From Marinagarivorans sp. UBA5868 (GTDB taxonomy: Bacteria > Pseudomonadota > Gammaproteobacteria > Pseudomonadales > Cellvibrionaceae): a DNA stretch of 11,735 nucleotides. The stretch is from the NCBI GenBank assembly GCA_002432095.1, contig DJFQ01000227.1, forward strand, positions 24,084-35,818. Reading direction: 5' to 3'. The stretch's first letter is position 1. The number at the start of each line of letters is the position of its first letter. Below are positions 7,607 to 11,735 of the stretch, piece by piece. The translations under genes and the position numbers were made by a program. Below the pieces are notes generated by a model. It did no database searches and was not told where the DNA came from. It worked only from the letters and a program-made list of their open reading frames with translations.

Positions 7607-8940
7607 TGAACAACACCATTTCCAGCACTCTGCAAAACACTCTACCTGCAGAAAACCCGACGGCCGGCCGCACCGCGCGATTTCTCCGTATCATCGGCGC
7701 CTTGGCAATTGGCGGATCCGGTCTGCTGTATATGCTGCAGGGGCTATATCACAATAATTCTGATTTGCGGAATTGGGTTTATCTTGCACTTATGAGCACC
7801 CTTGGAGTGGGCGGAATTTTCAGTCAACGGCTGATGCAGGACAGCAAAGGCGCACGCTTATTTTTTGCCTTGGCAGCACTGTTGATTCCCGTGCAATTTT
7901 CCCAGCTCGGCGGTATGACATTGAGTTATTTTTCCGACACCCAACTCGCTTTGCAGTGGTTTGCCGTCAGCGCACCGGCATTCAACACTCTGTTATTGAT
8001 CGGAGGGTTGAGTATTGCGGTGGCGCTATGTTTATCTTTAGCGGGATTTTCTATCCTCGCCCGCACTGCGGCCATGCCATTGACCGCCGCATTTGTGGGG
8101 ATGAATCTGCTTCTTCTATTGCCGTTCCGTACCTCCTTCGCTGCATTGCCGATAGTTTTTGGTCTGATTGCCATCGCGCTATTACTGGAAATGCGGATAT
8201 TCCGTCGCCACGTCATTTTCCAAACAATTGAAGGTATTAGCGTACGGCTACTGATATTGCTGCCACTGTCCATTACCATTTGTCGCACGGCATTTCACTT
8301 CAGCGATGCCATGGGTATTAGTGCAATCATGGGTGTGAGCGGATTTATATTTCATTACCTGGCGGACTGCAAGGGCGCTTCTATTGCCAGTCGCTACACG
8401 CGCGAATTTCTCCGTTTGCTTGCTTTTGCGCTGCTGATCCTCGCTCTGCCCACTTTCTGCCATGAGCTATTCGGCCACCTGCAGCAATCTTACGCCTTGG
8501 ATAGACAGTGGTTGAGCATTGTTTACACCCTGCCCGCTCTGACATGCACGTTATATTTCTCCGCGCGCTCACAATTCCTGTCACTGTTTTATCAACTGGC
8601 TGCAAGCGCGGTGCTTTGTATTGCGATTGCCTGGGTGCTGGATAGCAAATATTACGCTGCCGAATTCATGCTGTGGTGCGCTACTTTAGCGACCCTGACG
8701 CACGGATTTATTCAGCAACATAAAATCACCTTTGTCTGCGGTGCGCTTGCCGCGGTTTGTCTTGGCGCTCATCTGATTTATGCCGCCGTGCAGGATATTC
8801 ACTTCAACCTCTGGCTGGCACTTGCCATGGGCGGACTGGTTTTGATGGTGCTGTCCTCCATCTGTGAAAAACACGGTCGCAAATGGCTCCACAGCAGCCG
8901 CGACTACTGGCGTCAGTTTAATGAGTGGGAGACGCGCTAA
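7606..8940 (+). CDS. Polytopic inner-membrane protein of unknown function, coupled to a PspA-like gene
   Basis: A 444-residue strongly hydrophobic protein that I cannot assign to a named family. About 14 membrane segments can be read at roughly 27-46, 57-74, 84-102, 125-152, 157-174, 179-195, 211-228, 236-252, 269-290, 303-319, 325-345, 353-370, 374-396 and 402-419. The first 25 residues are polar and the tail (420-444) is basic then acidic, with several aromatics, and likely cytoplasmic. No ATP-binding, transporter-signature or catalytic motif stands out. The start ATG at 7606 overlaps the previous gene's TGA (TGATG), with GGAGG nine bases upstream inside that gene; a GTG three bases earlier is an alternative. 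The tight coupling implies the PspA-like protein and this membrane protein work together, for example recruitment of the PspA-like protein to a membrane partner. This is inference. Confidence 0.88.
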   Translation: MNNTISSTLQNTLPAENPTAGRTARFLRIIGALAIGGSGLLYMLQGLYHNNSDLRNWVYLALMSTLGVGGIFSQRLMQDSKGARLFFALAALLIPVQFSQLGGMTLSYFSDTQLALQWFAVSAPAFNTLLLIGGLSIAVALCLSLAGFSILARTAAMPLTAAFVGMNLLLLLPFRTSFAALPIVFGLIAIALLLEMRIFRRHVIFQTIEGISVRLLILLPLSITICRTAFHFSDAMGISAIMGVSGFIFHYLADCKGASIASRYTREFLRLLAFALLILALPTFCHELFGHLQQSYALDRQWLSIVYTLPALTCTLYFSARSQFLSLFYQLAASAVLCIAIAWVLDSKYYAAEFMLWCATLATLTHGFIQQHKITFVCGALAAVCLGAHLIYAAVQDIHFNLWLALAMGGLVLMVLSSICEKHGRKWLHSSRDYWRQFNEWETR

Positions 8941-8951
8941 GCGGCCCAGGA

Positions 8952-8975
8952 AGTCGCGGGGAGAGCTGCTTTTTT
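8952..8975 (+). terminator. Possible terminator after the membrane-protein gene
   Basis: Eleven bases after the stop, AGTCGC (8952-8957) can pair with GCTGCT (8965-8970) with one mismatch and one wobble around a purine loop. A run of T to 8975 follows. The stem is imperfect, but the T-run and the position suit an intrinsic terminator of the plus-strand operon. Confidence 0.35.
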
Positions 8976-9023
8976 ATATAAAGCCACAAATATCTCGTCT
9001 CGCCGATTCCGCCATACTGGAAC

Positions 9024-9063
9024 ATTGAAAAGCCAGAATTCATATGAATTCTGGCTTTTCAAT
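9024..9063. terminator. Perfect 40-bp palindrome, likely bidirectional terminator between convergent genes
   Basis: ATTGAAAAGCCAGAATTCAT is followed immediately by its exact reverse complement, with no spacer and no mismatch over 40 bases. As RNA it forms a long hairpin (GCCAGAATTC/GAATTCTGGC core) flanked by an A-run on one side and a T-run on the other. That is the layout of a bidirectional intrinsic terminator between a plus-strand gene ending at 8940 and a minus-strand gene ending at 9212. The perfection and length exceed a typical terminator, and the T-run is only four bases, so a repeat or mobile-element origin remains possible. Confidence 0.5.
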
Positions 9064-9183
9064 ATCATTGTGCTCAGCGCGATCCGCGACACCACAAAAA
9101 ATCTGGCCGATCAGTTGATCAATACAGCGGAAATGAGCCAACGAGTGAAAAAAGAGTTGGCTCGCTGGAAGAGGCAGCGATGA
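9064..9183 (+). pseudogene. Possible 3' remnant of a lost gene
   Basis: Directly after the palindrome, a plus-strand frame reads 39 codons to a TGA at 9181-9183. They give a helical, charged, natural-looking C-terminus: IRDTTKNLADQLINTAEMSQ followed by RVKKELARWKRQR. The frame is also open into the right arm of the palindrome (EFWLFN), where its upstream reading stops looking like protein. There is no ATG with a Shine-Dalgarno before it; the only in-frame start is a GTG at 9070 without an upstream ribosome site. I do not recognise the family. The composition argues for a decayed or truncated gene end, but a chance open frame of this length is possible. Confidence 0.3.
9135..9163. repeat. Inverted repeat (8-bp perfect stem)
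   Basis: GAGCCAAC (9135-9142) and GTTGGCTC (9156-9163) are perfect inverted copies with a 13-base A-rich loop. No T-run follows on either strand outside the stem, so it does not look like a normal terminator. It sits inside the possible gene remnant, 71 bases right of the palindrome. Confidence 0.35.
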
Positions 9184-9211
9184 AGGTTAACTTGTGATTA
9201 CCGCTCGCATT

Positions 9212-9649
9212 CTAAACACCTATATCTTCGTTCCACAGCGCGGGCTTGAGGGCAATAAAATCCTGCATCATTTGAATACAGGTTTGATCCTGCAACACCG
9301 TCACCTTTACCCCGCGCGAGCGCAATAAATCCTCGTCGCCCATAAAGGTTTTATTTTCACCGACGATGACAGTCTCAATGCCATAAAGCAAAATGGCGCC
9401 GCTGCACATAGGGCAAGGCGATAGCGTGGTATAGAGCGTACAGTCCCGATAAACCGCCGCCGGCTGCCGGCCAGCATTTTCAAAAGCATCCATCTCGCCA
9501 TGTAATACCACACTGCCCTGCTGCACCCGGCGATTATGCCCCCGCCCAATAATCTGACCTTGATGCACGATCACCGAACCGATGGGAATTCCGCCTTCGG
9601 CGATGCCTTGTCTGGCTTCGTCTATAGCGGCCTGCATAAATCTATCCAT
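9212..9649 (-). CDS. Zinc-dependent cytosine deaminase-like nucleobase deaminase, yeast Fcy1 type
   Basis: A 145-residue member of the cytidine/deoxycytidylate deaminase fold. The zinc and proton-shuttle residues are H50 and E52 (LHGEMDAFENAG, 49-60) and C79 and C82 (SPCPMCSGA, 77-85). Beyond these it resembles yeast cytosine deaminase across its length: EGGIPIG (18-24), GRGHN (35-39), LYTTLSPC (72-79), VGENKTF (96-102) and the ending WNEDIG (139-144). The residues that line the yeast pyrimidine pocket have equivalents at N39, F102, W139 and D142. This points to free cytosine (or a close analogue such as isocytosine) converted to uracil, rather than tRNA adenosine or guanine. The specificity is inferred. 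Bacterial CodA cytosine deaminases are an unrelated amidohydrolase fold. The ATG at 9649 has a strong GAGGAGG Shine-Dalgarno. The gene lies 57 bases after the GH35 gene on the same strand and could share its transcript. Confidence 0.9.
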   Translation of the reverse strand: MDRFMQAAIDEARQGIAEGGIPIGSVIVHQGQIIGRGHNRRVQQGSVVLHGEMDAFENAGRQPAAVYRDCTLYTTLSPCPMCSGAILLYGIETVIVGENKTFMGDEDLLRSRGVKVTVLQDQTCIQMMQDFIALKPALWNEDIGV

Positions 9650-9706
9650 ACGACCTCCTCTTTTGGCTGAGCGAGTTTCTGCAAAATATTGCAGTGATCA
9701 TCACTA

Positions 9707-11383
9707 TTAATCAGACGTTATTGCATAGGTAGCTAATTTAATCCGCAACAAGTGCTGGCGATCTGCAAAATTAAGGCCCCAATCGGTTTGGTCGCCATTC
9801 CATACCCGCAGCATGGTCCACTTGCCATTTTGGTAATAACCTTCTTCCACCCGCTCGATCATATGCTTTTTGCCTACCAGCTCGGACGCAGGAGAAAATT
9901 CCACGCGCGCTTTATATCCGGTAACCAAAAATTCATCTTGACCAAGCTGCGCCAGCAACACGCCACCGGCAGATGGCGTGTTGCCCTGCGGGGGAGCAAT
10001 CCAAAACATGGGACGGCCGTAGGTGACCGTGGCATTCCACTTCCCGAGCTGCAAAATCTGGGTATACCACTCCGCAGTGGTTTGCTTCTGTTTTGCCTCA
10101 TCGGTTTCGCGGGTTGCTGGCGGCGGATCTGGTTCGGCGACACCCCACACTTTCCCAGCCGCGCTGAGTTCTGCCCACTCTAGCTGCATTGGCCTGAGCA
10201 GATCATATAAGCGTGAGAATTGTGCAATAACAGCTTCATCGTATACCGGCGCACCGAGTGGAAAATTGGTGTAGCCAGTATCGTCCATACCAAAAGGTGA
10301 AATCCCAATACCGCCGCGGCCCAATGTTGAAAAGAAATAACGCGCGTAAGCCTGATCATTACCAATTTCTGCTACAAAAAGCGGGTTATCCAGGCGGGCG
10401 TAGGCATCCAGGACTTTTTCAACTAAATCGTATTCCCGAAAATAAATATCCGGCGCAATCGAATCGATATTTGGTGCAGCTGCCTTCCAAATATGAATCA
10501 CATTATCTGTGGCACCACCACTTGAATATGAACCAGGCAGCCCTGGATTAACAGGATGACGCAAAGCCACATTGACATACATGGGTAAATTCTTTACGGC
10601 CTTGCCCGCCGCGGCAATTTCGTCGCAATAACGAGCAATATGATAGGCATGAAAGAACTCGTCGGCATCCGCCTTGAATACTTCACTCCAGGTGCCCTGC
10701 TGAACATTCAGCGCGCGCACCAAATCTTTCGGCACCTGCGCTTGAAAAACCGCCTGAGCCGCCGGCGAGTAATCCCGCGCGGATCCATAAGTGCCAACTT
10801 CATTTTGCACCTGAACCATAATGACGCGGTGTTCCTTGTCATGTTTTTTTAGGTACCTCATCAATTCAACAAATGCAGTTTTATCCGCATTCAAAGTATT
10901 AGCACTCATGGGCGATAACGAATTAAGGGTATCGCCGCCCCGTGTCACCACTCGGGGGAAACGTTTATTGTCCAGCTTCACCCACGCGGGGGCGTAATGT
11001 GGGGCGTTATTTTTCCAAGTGCCGAACCAAAGCAGAATCAATCGGACGTTATGCTGCTTTGCCTCTTTCAGTAACACATTGAGATAGGAAAAATCGAAAC
11101 TCCCTTCCATTGGCTCAACCTGCTCCCACGCCACTGGGATGCTTAAAGTATTAGCGCCGAGCTTTTCTACCGACGGCCAAACATCCTTCAACGCGGCGGG
11201 ATAATTGCTGGAATTATTGGTCTGGGACCCCAAAATAATATAGGGTTCGCCATCAACTAGCAGCGCGTGGTGCCCGTCGTCACTCATTAATTTCGGCAAA
11301 GGGGCGGCAACAGCTGCTAGGGAAACTAAGCCGGTTATAATTAGTGCGCATATTCTGCGCACCACTTCGGAGAAGGTGCTCAT
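9707..11383 (-). CDS. Secreted GH35 beta-galactosidase with C-terminal DUF5597-type region
   Basis: A 558-residue precursor. Residues 1-26 form a Sec signal peptide: basic VVRR, a hydrophobic stretch, then SLAAVA with cleavage near A26/A27. The GH35 TIM barrel follows, with LVDGEPYIILGSQTNNSS (42-59), VAWEQVEP (84-91), the acid/base glutamate E195 in QVQNEVG (191-197) and the nucleophile glutamate E339 in FVAEIGN (336-342). The C-terminal part (about 400-558) is a beta-rich region as in the DUF5597 group of GH35. Cellvibrio enzymes of this group remove beta-galactosyl units from xyloglucan side chains, so that is the likely substrate; pectic galactan and other galactosides are alternatives. 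It acts in the periplasm or outside. Start choice: the ATG at 11383 begins a proper signal peptide with GGGAG five bases upstream. A start at 11521 would add 46 non-conserved residues overlapping the preceding gene. Confidence 0.93.
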   Translation of the reverse strand: MSTFSEVVRRICALIITGLVSLAAVAAPLPKLMSDDGHHALLVDGEPYIILGSQTNNSSNYPAALKDVWPSVEKLGANTLSIPVAWEQVEPMEGSFDFSYLNVLLKEAKQHNVRLILLWFGTWKNNAPHYAPAWVKLDNKRFPRVVTRGGDTLNSLSPMSANTLNADKTAFVELMRYLKKHDKEHRVIMVQVQNEVGTYGSARDYSPAAQAVFQAQVPKDLVRALNVQQGTWSEVFKADADEFFHAYHIARYCDEIAAAGKAVKNLPMYVNVALRHPVNPGLPGSYSSGGATDNVIHIWKAAAPNIDSIAPDIYFREYDLVEKVLDAYARLDNPLFVAEIGNDQAYARYFFSTLGRGGIGISPFGMDDTGYTNFPLGAPVYDEAVIAQFSRLYDLLRPMQLEWAELSAAGKVWGVAEPDPPPATRETDEAKQKQTTAEWYTQILQLGKWNATVTYGRPMFWIAPPQGNTPSAGGVLLAQLGQDEFLVTGYKARVEFSPASELVGKKHMIERVEEGYYQNGKWTMLRVWNGDQTDWGLNFADRQHLLRIKLATYAITSD

Positions 11384-11453
11384 GGAAACTCCCGTCGTTA
11401 TTATTATTGCGGATACACTGCCGCGACCAGCGTAGCGTAAGAGCGCCAATATA

Positions 11454-11735
11454 TCAGGGCTGCAACAGATTCGTCTTATTTTCCCCCAGCGTCCCGTTGC
11501 GCGCCTGTTGTTTGAGTACACCCTCCTCGCTCACCAGCTCACCCTCCGCAGGGGTGGCTAGGCAGTGCTCGTCCGCTTCCGCAATCCTGGGTGGGTTCGC
11601 TTGGGGTTTCGCCAGAGGCAATGACTGCTGCTCCGCCATATGCACCGCAATTCCTTGCGGAAAAATGATTTCACGAGCATCGTCCGGCATACTGATGCCG
11701 GCCTCCATCAGTCTGGATTTCACCGTGCGAATAAC
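11454..11735 (-). CDS. C-terminal end of an MscS-family mechanosensitive ion channel, cut by the window edge
   Basis: The frame enters at the window edge reading VIRTVKSRLMEAGISMPDDA and continues REIIFPQGIAV. This is the hallmark end of the C-terminal alpha/beta cytoplasmic domain of many small-conductance mechanosensitive channels (helix ending in EAGI-x-MP, then a strand with FPQ). After this, about 57 residues run on as a polar, proline- and glutamine-rich tail without recognisable domain, ending at the TGA 11456-11454. Such tails are variable in the family. Only 93 residues are visible. The channel releases solutes during hypo-osmotic shock. The GH35 gene follows 70 bases downstream on the same strand, but no functional link is evident. 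Confidence 0.85.
   Translation of the reverse strand, partial: VIRTVKSRLMEAGISMPDDAREIIFPQGIAVHMAEQQSLPLAKPQANPPRIAEADEHCLATPAEGELVSEEGVLKQQARNGTLGENKTNLLQP

Noticed and set aside
11384..11521. N-terminal extension of the GH35 gene to 11521
   Set aside because: It would bury the signal peptide, overlap the MscS gene end, and adds non-conserved basic residues.
1..11735. CRISPR arrays, insertion sequences, tRNA or rRNA genes
   Set aside because: No regularly spaced direct repeats, transposase motifs, or cloverleaf/rRNA-like sequences were seen by eye.

Overview
The window looks like chromosome from a gammaproteobacterium, most likely a polysaccharide-degrading member of the Cellvibrio/Cellvibrionaceae group. 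The placement is inferred from a secreted GH35 beta-galactosidase of the DUF5597 type, the gcvT-gcvH arrangement, a PspA-like gene and a base composition near 50% GC. It cannot be proved from sequence alone. There is no transposase, integrase, CRISPR array, rRNA or tRNA, and coding density is high.

Left part (1-5100, all minus strand). rlmI-like 23S rRNA cytosine methyltransferase (3907-5100) is followed, after 221 bp of AT-rich spacer, by a 1194-residue fused activase of the 2-hydroxyacyl-CoA dehydratase type (101-3685). Eleven bases after its stop begins another gene with a good Shine-Dalgarno, cut by the window edge (1-89). This pair probably forms an ATP-driven low-potential electron-transfer system with an unknown substrate.

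Middle (5188-8940). gcvT and gcvH (minus strand) encode the aminomethyltransferase and lipoyl carrier of the glycine cleavage system. gcvP is not beside them, and rlmI follows instead. Divergent from gcvT is a tightly coupled two-gene plus-strand operon: a PspA/IM30-family coiled-coil protein (6938-7606) and a polytopic membrane protein of about 14 predicted segments (7606-8940), sharing a single base at the junction. Its function is unknown.

Right part (8941-11735). A 271-bp convergent intergenic stretch holds a perfect 40-bp palindrome, a second stem-loop and what may be the 3' remnant of a lost gene. To its right, on the minus strand, lie a small zinc deaminase with all the hallmark residues of yeast-type cytosine deaminase (9212-9649), the GH35 beta-galactosidase with signal peptide (9707-11383), and the C-terminal end of an MscS-family mechanosensitive channel (11454 to the edge).

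Most genes here are housekeeping or recognisable families. The parts least explained are the fused activase system, the PspA-like/membrane-protein operon, and the palindrome with its neighbouring gene remnant.
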